DNA of 27,636 nt from Bacteroidota bacterium (lineage in GTDB: Bacteria; Bacteroidota; Bacteroidia; CAILMK01). The notes under the pieces are model-generated. The model saw only the letters and a list, made by a program, of their open reading frames with translations, was not told the origin of the DNA and ran no database searches. Position 1 is the stretch's first letter. Each line of letters opens with the position of its first letter. The position numbers and the translations under genes were made by a program. This document shows positions 21,201 through 25,449 of the stretch, one piece after another. Location: NCBI GenBank assembly GCA_013287095.1, contig JABDEJ010000024.1, positions 1-27,636 on the forward strand. The letters run 5' to 3'.

Positions 21201-21298
21201 CCACCGTTTGCAAGAGCCTTTGAAGCTTCTGTTCCATTCCATTGTATCTGTATATCCCCCACTTTTCCACCGGCATGAACAATAAATGAATACTCCAT
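12029..21298 (-). CDS. Giant SBBP/Ig-like repeat T9SS-exported protein, main part (5' end removed by IS insertion)
   Basis: 3089 codons from the first available ATG; the same frame is open up to the IS at 21564 and joins exactly to the 5' fragment at 24429-24746. In the rebuilt 3281-residue protein: residues about 275-729 hold seven SBBP propeller blades (WATYYGG...GNVYITG type); 730-836 a CARDB-like domain; 837-2862 26 tandem Ig/PKD-like repeats; 2863-2938 a PKD domain (YNWYFGDGGTS); about 2940-3025 a dockerin-like pair of calcium loops (GDANGDKVVDMKD and ADCNGDSTVNDKD); about 3030-3190 a cohesin-like beta domain; 3198-3281 a type A T9SS sorting domain starting SLSIFPNPF and ending SRRLVKF. 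Likely a cell-surface or secreted adhesin; its ligand is unknown. The truncated product lacks a signal peptide, so in the present state it should not be exported. It sits alone, in operon orientation, between rpoC and rpsL. Confidence 0.85.
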   Translation of the reverse strand: MEYSFIVHAGGKVGDIQIQWNGTEASKALANGGFKFSNSLGTIKESAPKSFAGGKMVESSFEKKGFKVGNYDKKKDLVIDPVIVWGTYFGGDYTDDAQGVCSDIFGNVYMVGNSYSYSSGYYKNAIATSGAYQTSFGGNSSDAFLTKFSSSGSLLWATYYGGAGNDVGNGIAADPSGNVYITGNTTSPSGIATSGAFITSFSGNQDAFLAKFASSGALVWGAYFGGASNDISNGVATDGSGNVFITGETGSDSLASSGAYQTSNSGEGDVFLAKFNSGGVRQWSTYYGGTKTDEAFGISIDLTGNIFITGTTNTGNNNYSNSGIATSGAYLTSYAGASASFVAKFSNSGSLDWGTYYIGESVMGISISTDASGNAYIAGQTFQSSGIATSGAYQTSYGGDNLGAHGCAFLAKFNSIGGLSWSTYYGSDLDAANVSADIFGNVYLTGGTDDNNSVEFAVRTFLARFDSSGKHLLYAINYGGKDWSLPTGICSDHYGNVYTTGKATGSSIATSGAFQTSDKASVTDEDNSFLIRFSILHNNDAGIDSVQSPKGSFCGGTHPLTVHLTNFGFNTLTKVNIPWSINGKMQTVYSWTGSLKSDSSISISLGAFSFPPGNDTIRAWTSSPNGVLDSASQNDSFMAIAVNLQPSASVIANTAICYGSAISIGAAPITGNTYSWVSSPSGFSTTSSNPSVSPVSGTSYTLTETNANGCSNSNSVSIGVNPVPGAKIEGNASICSGTSISLGFSPVVGSTYAWTSSPAGFTSTSSDPIVSPTTTTAYTMTETNSSSCSTSRSLTITAQTLPAAAVIANTVICSGNTISIGASAVAGSSYSWASSASGFSSSSSNPTVSPTSTTAYTLTETAANGCSKSTSVTISIFSAFVIANAAICPGASVSIGGLAVTGSIYSWSPSTGLNSTAISDPSAKPTSTTTYTLTETNTNGCIASNSVTVTINALPLAIAGSSATICSGTLLSLGAAPVTGSTYSWYPPSSISPSNSSKPTANPNVTTTYTLTEINANGCLKSNSVTITVNGLPAAKTNSNSTICSGSSYSIGSPPVAGSTYTWSSSQSGFDSTSSNPSVSPTATTTYTVTETNINGCTKSNSIAVTVGTPAAAIISNATICSGMSISLGVAPVTGSSYSWASSPSGFSYTGSNPTVSPTSTTSYSITETNSNGCVKTDSTIITVNALSLPAAAVASNSSICAGAAIPIGASAVAGSSYSWSPSAGLGSTTASNPSASPTSTTTYTLTETNSNGCSKSNSVTINVNAPTVAVISNATICSGAAISIGAAPVPGSTYSWSPSTALNSTTVSNPTANPTSTTIYTVTETNVSGCSKSNSVIITVNTLPSASVISNTSICSGAAISIGSSAVSGSTYSWASSIPGFSSTSSNPSVSPTSTSSYTLTETNSSGCIKSNSVTISINTLPSAAIISNSTVCSGTTISIGASAVTGSTYLWASSISGFTSTSSNPSVSPTTTASFSVTETNSNGCVKSNSLTISINALPAATVASNLSICAGDKTTIGAAPIAGSTYTWSPSTGLGSTIASNPSAFPASSTTYTLTETNSKGCVKSNSVTITVNPSPAAAVISNTTICSGSAISIGATAVSGSTYSWASSVSGFNSTSSNPSISPTSTSTYTLTETNTSGCFKSNSVTINVNNIPAASVIANSAICSGAAISIGATAVTGSAYSWTSSATGFNSTISNPTVSPTSTTSYTLTETNSSGCINSNSVTITVNAQPDAAVISNTTICSGTLISIGASAVTGSSYIWTSSVTGFSSTSSNPSVSPTSAVSYTLTEKTSKGCSNSNSVTITVNPLPVAQTTSPVTICTGLSVHIGSTAVTGSTYSWSPSTGLSSSTVSNPIATPISTTVYTLTETNNYGCSKSNSVHVALNPLPAAAVISNTAICAGSSISIGASPVAGDTYSWSPSTGLSSSTVSNPVSNPASVVTYTLTEKTSFGCSNSNSVTISVSTPSASVISNTAICTGSPISIGATAVTGSSYSWAGSVSGFGSTSSNPIVSPTSTASYTLTETNANGCFKSNSVTITVNALPTAAVISNTAICSGSAISIGASAVTGSSYFWAGSVSGFASTSSNPTVSPASTASYTLTETNANGCVNSNSTIITVNALPAAAVISNTPICSGAVISIGGSAVAGSSYSWAGSVSGFSSTISNPTVSPTSTASYTLTETNVNGCVKSNSIIITVNALPAAAVISNTAICSGSAISIGASAVTGSSYSWAGSVSGFSSTISNPSVSPTSTSSYTLTETNANGCINSNSTIITVNALPAAAVISNASICSGATISIGASAVSGSNYSWTSSVAGFSSTISNPSVSPGSTASYTLTETNANGCIKSNSITITVNALPAATVISNTAICSGAAISIGASAVTGSSYSWTSSVSGFSSTVSNPSVSPTSTASYTVTETNANACSKSNSVTISVNSLPAASVISNTVICSGAAISIGASAVTGSSYSWASSISGYSSSLSNPSVSPSSMSSYTLTETNANGCTNSNSVIITVNALPAASVISTRAICSGAAISIGASPVTGSTYSWVSSASAFSSTVSNPSVSPTSTTTYTLTETNSNGCSKSNSVTITVNSLPAAAVISNTAICSGSTISIGGTSVFGSTYSWTSSPSGFTSFSSNPSVSPTSATKYKLTETNSKGCSGSDSVSITVNPLPSSSFFFTNVCPGDSSPFIDSSTLATSYNWYFGDGGTSSLANPKHLYSAIGNYTVSLKVTSSGVCTDSVSKTLSLSSCVWPGDANGDKVVDMKDLLAIGIAYGTVGHLRPYANINWTAQPSPDWDSSFSNGVNYKNADCNGDSTVNDKDTLAISANYGLSHSKSGGLNQGSSSDPGFNIKYLKDTFYAGDTLIAQIILGSTSKPVINLYGLAFSIALDPAIFESNKAFLKVNPSFLGTKATDLIAMTKNNTSAGVMDIGISRINQLNASGNGTIAILYLPVKRTLSQKYLKAILSLSNNYQISYNQKPVSLYLTSDSVLVKQDHTGIENAKTSEAFSLSIFPNPFQSTTTITYNLNHNSKINIVLIDVTGKQIGTIVNENQVPGNYQFDINAEKYHLNPGIYLMKFMMDDEAVSRRLVKF
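13290..19365 (-). repeat. 26 tandem Ig/PKD-like repeats, about 234 bp (78 aa) each
   Basis: I counted 26 units by eye, each with the frame A-V-I-S-N-T-x-ICSG, ISIGASAV, GSSYSW, SNPSVSPTST, YTLTETN, NGC, SNSVTITVNALP. Each has one cysteine near residue 11 and another near residue 62, a likely intra-domain disulfide. Two subtypes occur: a common one with WASSVSGFSSTSSNPSVSP and a rarer one with WSPSTGLGSTTASNPSASP (units 4, 5, 8, 9, 12, 16 and 17 counted from the N terminus). Units 18-25 (roughly 13.5-15.4 kb) are the most alike, suggesting recent expansion there. Many long antisense frames in this stretch are by-products of the repeat. Confidence 0.9.
19690..21055 (-). other. SBBP seven-bladed beta-propeller region
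   Basis: Seven successive W-x-x-Y-x-G repeats (WGTYFGG, WATYYGG, WGAYFGG, WSTYYGG, WGTYYIG, WSTYYGS, YAINYGG), each followed by a GN-V/I/A-Y/F-I/T-x-G strand and by an IATSGA-Q-S-GG-DAFL-KF block. This is the SBBP (beta-propeller) repeat pattern known from Bacteroidota surface proteins. Seven blades would close a ring. The ligand is unknown. Confidence 0.85.
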
Positions 21299-21556
21299 GC
21301 CTTCTTCACGAGAGTGAAGAATGAAGTCAATATTCGGATAAATGTTTTTATAAGTAACTGTTTTATAGGTGTGAACGTTGGTGATACCATGATTGGCGTC
21401 ACCAGTAGTGTAATAGTTTTCGTAATATTCTTGTTGGTCGGAGGCAGCGATTTGGGTGTTTTGGTTGTAGTTGAGAAGGACGAGATCAGTGCGGGAGGTA
21501 GAAATTTTGGAGGATTGGGGAATTCCGCGCTTCGAAGGATCGAATCCCCCTGCCCC

Positions 21557-21564
21557 CTTTGGAA
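21557..21564. repeat. Target-site duplication, left copy
   Basis: CTTTGGAA directly before the left inverted repeat; an identical copy follows the right inverted repeat at 24429-24436. Perfect 8-bp match. Confidence 0.95.
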
Positions 21565-21587
21565 GGTAACGATATACAAATCTACAC
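21565..21587 (+). repeat. Left terminal inverted repeat of the IS1595 element
   Basis: Begins GGTAACGATATACAAAT and ends CTACAC. It pairs with 24406-24428 read on the other strand with two mismatches. Confidence 0.93.
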
Positions 21588-21624
21588 TAATTAGAAAAAT
21601 AAAATGACATGAATGTGTTAAAGA

Positions 21625-21822
21625 TTACTTTACCCACTTTGTCCAAATATTCCAAAATAAAAAGTACCATCCATATCCAAAAACAAAGGCTATCAAAGCT
21701 CCATACCACGTATTGGGTAAAATCTGCCAGTTGAAATAATCCACACCAATAATTACAAAGCCAATCCAGCAAGATAATTGCTTAATCATTGGAACAATTA
21801 TCTCTAAAACATCTTTAATCAT
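21625..21822 (-). CDS. Small two-TM membrane protein, IS passenger
   Basis: 65 residues from the ATG at 21822 (MIKDVLEIIVPMIKQLSCWI); a GTG at 21831 would overlap the upstream stop. Two hydrophobic stretches, residues about 7-25 and 38-58, the second rich in aromatic residues (FGYGWYFLFWNIW). It overlaps or abuts the preceding membrane-protein gene, so both are probably co-translated. It lies 38 nt inside the left end of the element. I do not recognise a family. A small bitopic or hairpin membrane protein in such cargo could be a partner subunit or a toxin-like peptide, but nothing in the sequence decides this. Confidence 0.55.
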   Translation of the reverse strand: MIKDVLEIIVPMIKQLSCWIGFVIIGVDYFNWQILPNTWYGALIAFVFGYGWYFLFWNIWTKWVK

Positions 21823-21824
21823 TT

Positions 21825-22223
21825 TTACCACTCTGGATTCGGTGCATTATCCAAATCTCTATTAAATTTCGTTTTTTGTTGAGAAGTTACTTTGTTTTCA
21901 TAGTCCAAGGCTCGCAACATACCAAAAAAAGACGATGGAGATATACATAAGAATATTCTTATCATTCCATTGTAATATATTATATCTGAATGTTCTGGTA
22001 AATGCTCCTCCCATAGAAGTTCAAAAATAAAAGAGGAACAAAGTAAAACAATTAGGTATATAATCCAGATGCCAGTTTTTTCTAATAAAGAGGGCGGTGC
22101 ATAAATATGCCTACGTGATACTTGTAGAAGCAGTTTAGGTAAAAAAAACAAGACAATGATAATAATGCCACATAAATAGAAAAGTGCCACTTTTGTTAAA
22201 ATAGATTCCCAGTTTAAATCCAT
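21825..22223 (-). CDS. Putative three-TM membrane protein, IS passenger
   Basis: 132 residues from the ATG at 22223 (MDLNWESILTKVALF), preferred over an upstream TTG at 22247. Three predicted membrane segments: about 12-34 (CGIIIIVLFFLPKLLL), 51-70 (IWIIYLIVLLCSSFIFELLW) and 84-100. The C-terminal 30 residues are hydrophilic (DYENKVTSQQKTKFNRDLDN). The stop at 21825 is within 3 nt of the next start. AT-rich base use differs from the ribosomal genes nearby. No known family recognised. It lies inside the IS1595 element, downstream of a terminator and hairpin block, so it likely has its own promoter, which I could not identify. Confidence 0.6.
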   Translation of the reverse strand: MDLNWESILTKVALFYLCGIIIIVLFFLPKLLLQVSRRHIYAPPSLLEKTGIWIIYLIVLLCSSFIFELLWEEHLPEHSDIIYYNGMIRIFLCISPSSFFGMLRALDYENKVTSQQKTKFNRDLDNAPNPEW

Positions 22224-22247
22224 CCCTATTCTTAATAAGCTGAGCAA

Positions 22248-22440
22248 CCCTATCAGCGGTTATAAAATGCAGCGTGGGCTACAACTTATTCACCGTCGAG
22301 GTTCCGCGAAGTACCTATCAGCAAAATAAATCAAGCCCACGCCAGAACGGCGCAGCTTCTAACTTATTCTGTGCTGATGTTGAAATTTCGCGGATTCCGA
22401 CAATCAGAATGAAGTTACGCTACTTCGTATATGTTTGAAT
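22248..22440. repeat. Block of long imperfect hairpins inside the IS
   Basis: No gene here. Three nested or adjacent inverted pairs are visible: GCGTGGGCT (22272-22280) with AGCCCACGC (22334-22342), a perfect 9-bp pair; TAACTTATTCTG (22360-22371) with CAGAATGAAGTTA (22405-22417), matching except for one bulged base; and GGTTCCGCGAA near 22300 against TTTCGCGGATTCC near 22386. The 9-mer AACTTATTC starts two segments (22283 and 22361). The bulged-stem design resembles integron attC recombination sites, but the core triplets do not clearly fit the attC consensus. Confidence 0.6.
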
Positions 22441-22468
22441 AGTCAAAAGTAATAACTTTCTGTGAAAA

Positions 22469-22496
22469 CAAAAAAACCTGATATTTCTATCAGGTT
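22469..22496 (-). terminator. Intrinsic terminator of the transposase/KilA-N unit
   Basis: On the minus strand AACCTGATA, loop GAAA, TATCAGGTT, followed by a run of T. Perfect 9-bp stem (22475-22496) located 6 nt after the KilA-N stop. It separates the transposition unit from the two membrane genes. Confidence 0.92.
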
Positions 22497-22502
22497 CCTT
22501 CT

Positions 22503-23432
22503 CTATTCACTCTCTTTGTCTTTGAATGGCGGTGGTTTTCCTGCCACCATAATGCCTTTGAGACTTTTATCAAAATCTGATAAGGTTTGCTTTGGGGGAG
22601 ATAACTGTTTATTCGGACTATCAGCATTTAAAATATTTGCAGCCTTACTAGTACTTAATGATTTTAATTGTGAAGCTGCTACCGTTTGTAAGGTTTTAAA
22701 GCGGTCTCCTTTGCTTATCCCTTGATGAATCATTTCACCATTCAAACTTTCCAAATTAGATATAACAATCAATTGGAAAACATTTGCATAATCCCGTATA
22801 TTGGTTCCCTGGGCTACCAATTTTGGATTTTTATCCCTCCACTGTTTTGCAGTCATTCCGAATAATGCGTAGTTAACCAAATCCGCTTCTTCGGCATACA
22901 CGATAAATTCCTTGTCTTTAGGTAAATGCATATTAGGAATAAGGTTTTCAGCAATGGCGTCCGTCTGAATCTTATAATTTGCCTTACTTACTAAACGTCT
23001 TACATCCCACCCAGAACTAAGGCGTTTTTGCTCATCTTCCTTTAGTCTTTGAAATTCCTTTATAAGATAAAGTTTAAAAACAGGGCTTAACCAAGTGCCA
23101 AACTCAAAGGCAATATCTTTATGGGCGTAGGTTCCTCCATATCTTCCAGTTTTTGCAGTTAAGCCAATAGCATTAGTTTTTGCAACCCATTGTTTAACAG
23201 ACATTATAAAGCGATTAGTACCAGCTTCGTTTTTAATTACCCCGAATTCGGGGTAATTAAAATTTTGGTTATTTAACTGTTCCCACGCCCCAATGAACTC
23301 AATAGTATTCTTATTGCTTATCCATTTCTCAATCAAACCTATTTCAGTTGTATTGCTTCTTACCATATCCGTTAGAGATATGTAATCTTCATCTACATTA
23401 ATCTCTGTGTCCTGAACGACTATTTTAATCAT
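22503..23432 (-). CDS. KilA-N domain protein, IS passenger
   Basis: 309 residues. The N-terminal 140 residues look like a KilA-N DNA-binding domain as found in phage and mobile-element proteins: YISLTDMVR (18-26), IEKWISNKNTIEFIGAWEQLNN (34-55), KTGRYGGTYAHKDIAFEFGTWLSPVFKLYLIKEFQ. The C-terminal half has no recognised domain and ends in a polar tail. Its ATG overlaps the transposase TGA in an ATGA arrangement (23429-23432), so translation is coupled and the two proteins are likely made in a fixed ratio. A regulatory role for transposition or target choice is inference. An intrinsic terminator follows the stop. Confidence 0.85.
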   Translation of the reverse strand: MIKIVVQDTEINVDEDYISLTDMVRSNTTEIGLIEKWISNKNTIEFIGAWEQLNNQNFNYPEFGVIKNEAGTNRFIMSVKQWVAKTNAIGLTAKTGRYGGTYAHKDIAFEFGTWLSPVFKLYLIKEFQRLKEDEQKRLSSGWDVRRLVSKANYKIQTDAIAENLIPNMHLPKDKEFIVYAEEADLVNYALFGMTAKQWRDKNPKLVAQGTNIRDYANVFQLIVISNLESLNGEMIHQGISKGDRFKTLQTVAASQLKSLSTSKAANILNADSPNKQLSPPKQTLSDFDKSLKGIMVAGKPPPFKDKESE

Positions 23433-24343
23433 GCTATCAATTTTTTATAGGTCAAACGGCCAACCATGTTAGACAAAATTAAATCAAATCTGCTTTGTGT
23501 ATCAGTTTTTCGCGTGTTGTATCTCAAAGCAAACTCATGGCAATACCGTTGTAAGTGTTTCGGACTGGCTGAATGGTAGATGCCATAAATACCGCGTTTC
23601 AATTGTGACCATGCTCCTTCAATATTGTTGGTGTGAAATTCACCCCGTACATACTCCTTATTGGAATGGGCTACTATTTCATGATTATAATGCTTATTCA
23701 GGTCTTTATACGCTCCATAACCATCTGTTATAATCGTAGTTCCTACTGGAACAGCTTCATATATTATTGGTTTCAGACCTACACCGTCAACCCTGCTAAC
23801 AACCTGCATTTGTACATTCCCTTCACGCTCTAACATTCCGAATACAGCCGTCTTATTGGTTGAACCTGTTCCTTTCTTTTGCATATCTAATTTCTTACCA
23901 TGCTTATTGATGTCCTTTCCACCAATGTAAGTTTCGTCAATCTCAACAGGATTACCCATAATTTCTCTAAATGCAGGATGAGCAAAAGCGAAGCGTAAGC
24001 GGTGTAACATGAACCATGCAGACTTTTGTGTGATTGAAATATCACGAGCTAACTGGTGAGAGCTAATGCCCTTCTTATGGCTACTGAATATGTATAATGC
24101 CATGAACCATTTTATCAATGGTATTTTGGTATCACCAAAAATGGTATCGGTCTTTACATTGAAGTATTGACCTGTGGTTTTGCATTTGTACTTGTTGCCT
24201 TTGCATTTATAAACTTTTGAGTTTTCATCATAAGGTGAGACCACATTGCCGTTCCATCGGATTTTCTCCAAATGGTCTATACAACTCTGTTCATCTGGAA
24301 AGGTTTTTTGGAGGTCAAAGATGCTTGAAAATGTACCTATCAT
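23429..24343 (-). CDS. IS1595-family transposase (ISXO2-like DDE)
   Basis: 304 residues. The catalytic triad is visible: D136 in VEIDETYIGG, D207 in TIITDGYGAY and E242 in FHTNNIEGAWSQLKRG. The upstream helix-turn-helix-like region KGISSHQLARDISITQKSAWFMLHRLR (about residues 91-117) is typical for the family. The N-terminal zinc ribbon seems half lost: C47 and C54 remain, but the first CxxC is replaced by SPYDE. Length matches the family. A promoter of the TTTG-N20-TATATTTG type and an 8-bp inverted repeat lie directly upstream. The reading frame is intact, so the enzyme may be active. Confidence 0.95.
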   Translation of the reverse strand: MIGTFSSIFDLQKTFPDEQSCIDHLEKIRWNGNVVSPYDENSKVYKCKGNKYKCKTTGQYFNVKTDTIFGDTKIPLIKWFMALYIFSSHKKGISSHQLARDISITQKSAWFMLHRLRFAFAHPAFREIMGNPVEIDETYIGGKDINKHGKKLDMQKKGTGSTNKTAVFGMLEREGNVQMQVVSRVDGVGLKPIIYEAVPVGTTIITDGYGAYKDLNKHYNHEIVAHSNKEYVRGEFHTNNIEGAWSQLKRGIYGIYHSASPKHLQRYCHEFALRYNTRKTDTQSRFDLILSNMVGRLTYKKLIA

Positions 24344-24346
24344 TGT

Positions 24347-24369
24347 TTTGCACTTAATTATAGTGCAAA
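24347..24369. promoter_or_regulatory. Inverted repeat overlapping the transposase promoter
   Basis: TTTGCACT (24347-24354), 7-nt loop, AGTGCAAA (24362-24369). The right arm overlaps the -7 box (24366-24373) and the left arm ends 4 nt before the start codon. It could be an operator, or an RNA hairpin that blocks translation of read-through transcripts, as known for other insertion sequences. Confidence 0.6.
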
Positions 24370-24397
24370 TATATACTCATTATTTCAAACAACCAAA
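24366..24397 (-). promoter_or_regulatory. Promoter of the transposase
   Basis: Minus strand TTTG (24394-24397), 20-nt spacer, TATATTTG (24366-24373), a full match to the Bacteroidota vegetative consensus. The start codon is at 24343, giving a leader of about 15-20 nt. Confidence 0.75.
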
Positions 24398-24405
24398 TTA
24401 TTTCG

Positions 24406-24428
24406 GTGTAAATTTATATATCGTTACC
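24406..24428 (-). repeat. Right terminal inverted repeat of the IS1595 element
   Basis: Read on the minus strand it starts GGTAACGATATATAAAT and ends TTACAC, matching the left end with two differences. It also supplies a stop codon (TAA, ending at 24414) to the truncated 5' fragment of the giant gene. Confidence 0.93.
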
Positions 24429-24746
24429 CTTTGGAAAGGGGGAATTATTCCCTGACGGCAGACCCGTTGCTTCTGAAATTTGATCGGTTTCTTTAGACTC
24501 AGCCTTTGTAAATACAAAACTGAGCATGCCGGGTTTGCAGTACAGATATACACCGCCTTGGTGGCCGTAATATTTAATATCTGAAGAACCAAGCTGGCCT
24601 TTGTTTTCTACAAAATTCCAGTCTTTGTGATTGATAAATTGCTGGACTTTAACAGGATTATCCTGTTTGCCAACTGGCATGGCTGCTTCTACAGAACTCG
24701 CACAGCATAGAATTATCAGGAACGCACAAAGTTGGAGGATTTTCAT
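24414..24746 (-). pseudogene. 5' fragment of the giant SBBP gene (signal peptide and N-terminal domain)
   Basis: 110 codons; the first 106 are genuine, the last four (GNDI) are read from the IS end before a TAA. A signal peptide is clear: MKILQLCAFLIILCCASSVEAAMP, with positive start, hydrophobic core and an A-x-A-like cut site near residue 22. It is followed by WNFVENKGQLGSSDIKYYGHQGG, the conserved N-terminal block of Bacteroidota SBBP-repeat proteins. The frame continues exactly at 21556 once the IS and one copy of the CTTTGGAA duplication are removed. As it stands it would produce a short exported peptide with no known role. Confidence 0.93.
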
Positions 24747-24766
24747 GCAGCGGGTAATTTGTACAT

Positions 24767-24774
24767 CAAAAATA
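24767..24774 (-). promoter_or_regulatory. Candidate -7 box for the giant gene
   Basis: TATTTTTG on the minus strand fits TAnnTTTG and lies about 20 nt upstream of the ATG at 24746. No exact TTTG is present at the expected distance. A GTTAAC-GTTTT-GTTAAC motif (24801-24817) lies just upstream and could be a regulator site. Weak call. Confidence 0.35.
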
Positions 24775-24840
24775 TGAATATTATTATTGGAAATTATATC
24801 GTTAACGTTTTGTTAACTTTTGCAAGCTAACCCTTTCGCA

Positions 24841-24932
24841 AAGTTGACAACTTTTGGAAAGTTGTCAACTTACGGATGCCAATTTGCGATGCCCATTTGC
24901 TAAGTTGCCAACTTTTAAGAAGTTGACAACTT
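24841..24932. repeat. AAGTTGNCAACTT palindrome dimers C1 and C2
   Basis: Dimer C1: AAGTTGACAACTT (24841-24853) and AAGTTGTCAACTT (24859-24871), spacer TTGGA; the two units are exact reverse complements. Dimer C2: AAGTTGCCAACTT (24902-24914) and AAGTTGACAACTT (24920-24932), spacer TTAAG. Both spacers are 5 nt. Between them is an imperfect 13-bp tandem copy (GATGCCAATTTGC, GATGCCCATTTGC). They lie upstream of the giant gene start. Confidence 0.9.
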
Positions 24933-25377
24933 TCAAATTTCAAAAAAGTGACGACAAATTCAAAAATATATTCCTTTATAACTCATTGAATAAATAGGAT
25001 TTGAAAAATATTTTCCAGGCACACCCACCCACTTTGGGGTTTCGCTATATATGTAGGTGAAACTAATATTCGGGAGTTCAGACAATTTTCTGACAGAGTA
25101 TCAGATTTCTCGCTTCGTGAGTTCAGTCTGCTCTCGCAGAATGCTCGAAATGACATTCTCTACCCTTTTCACTTTAAACACTGTAAATCAAAATGATATT
25201 GGCATCAAAATACAAAGTGAGTTTACAAATCAGCGCAATTGTAAACCCAAATATGATACTTAACACATTCATCACAAGCTGATAATCCCATAAACTCAAA
25301 AGAGAAACTCAAAAATGGAAAGGAAGGCGAATAGGCAAATAATTGAAGAAGAGCCACCTCGGACTTCGTTGATGCGA
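24933..25377. other. Intergenic stretch without a recognised gene
   Basis: About 445 bp of AT-rich sequence. No ORF with support. At 25101-25158 it holds a TTTCTCGCTTCGTGAG...CTCGAAATGACATTC segment of the type found scattered in many Bacteroidota intergenic regions. No promoter of the TTTG/TAnnTTTG class was found with confidence. Confidence 0.45.
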
Positions 25378-25408
25378 AAGTTGGCAACTTTTGAAAAGTT
25401 GTCAACTT
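25378..25408. repeat. AAGTTGNCAACTT palindrome dimer D
   Basis: AAGTTGGCAACTT (25378-25390) and AAGTTGTCAACTT (25396-25408) with a 5-nt spacer TTGAA. It is the outermost copy on the rpoC side of the island, 10 nt beyond the terminator of the DUF3467 gene. Confidence 0.9.
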
Positions 25409-25417
25409 TAAGACAAA

Positions 25418-25449
25418 CAAAAAACCCTGCCTCAATGAAGAAACAGGGT
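25418..25449 (-). terminator. Intrinsic terminator of the DUF3467 gene
   Basis: Minus strand ACCCTGTTTC, loop TTCATT, GAGGCAGGGT then a T run. Ten-base stem with two G-U pairs. About 60 nt after the stop at 25509. Confidence 0.85.

Larger units (their letters stand above)
21565..24428 (-). mobile_element. IS1595-family transposon with passenger genes
   Basis: A 2864-bp element bounded by inverted repeats beginning GGTAACGATATA (21565-21587 on the left, 24406-24428 on the right, 21 of 23 positions matching) and by a perfect 8-bp target duplication CTTTGGAA (21557-21564 and 24429-24436). The 8-bp duplication and the ISXO2-like DDE transposase fit the IS1595 family. Contents in order of transcription: transposase, overlapping KilA-N gene, intrinsic terminator, hairpin block, two small membrane-protein genes. 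Removing the element plus one duplication copy restores a continuous frame in the giant gene, which proves the insertion is a late event relative to that gene. Whether this element is listed in ISfinder I cannot tell. Confidence 0.95.

Noticed and set aside
21169..21579. A 136-codon minus-strand frame starting in the left IS end.
   Set aside because: It is shifted relative to the giant gene frame; the true frame through this stretch reads GIPQSSKISTSRTDLVLL and joins both halves.
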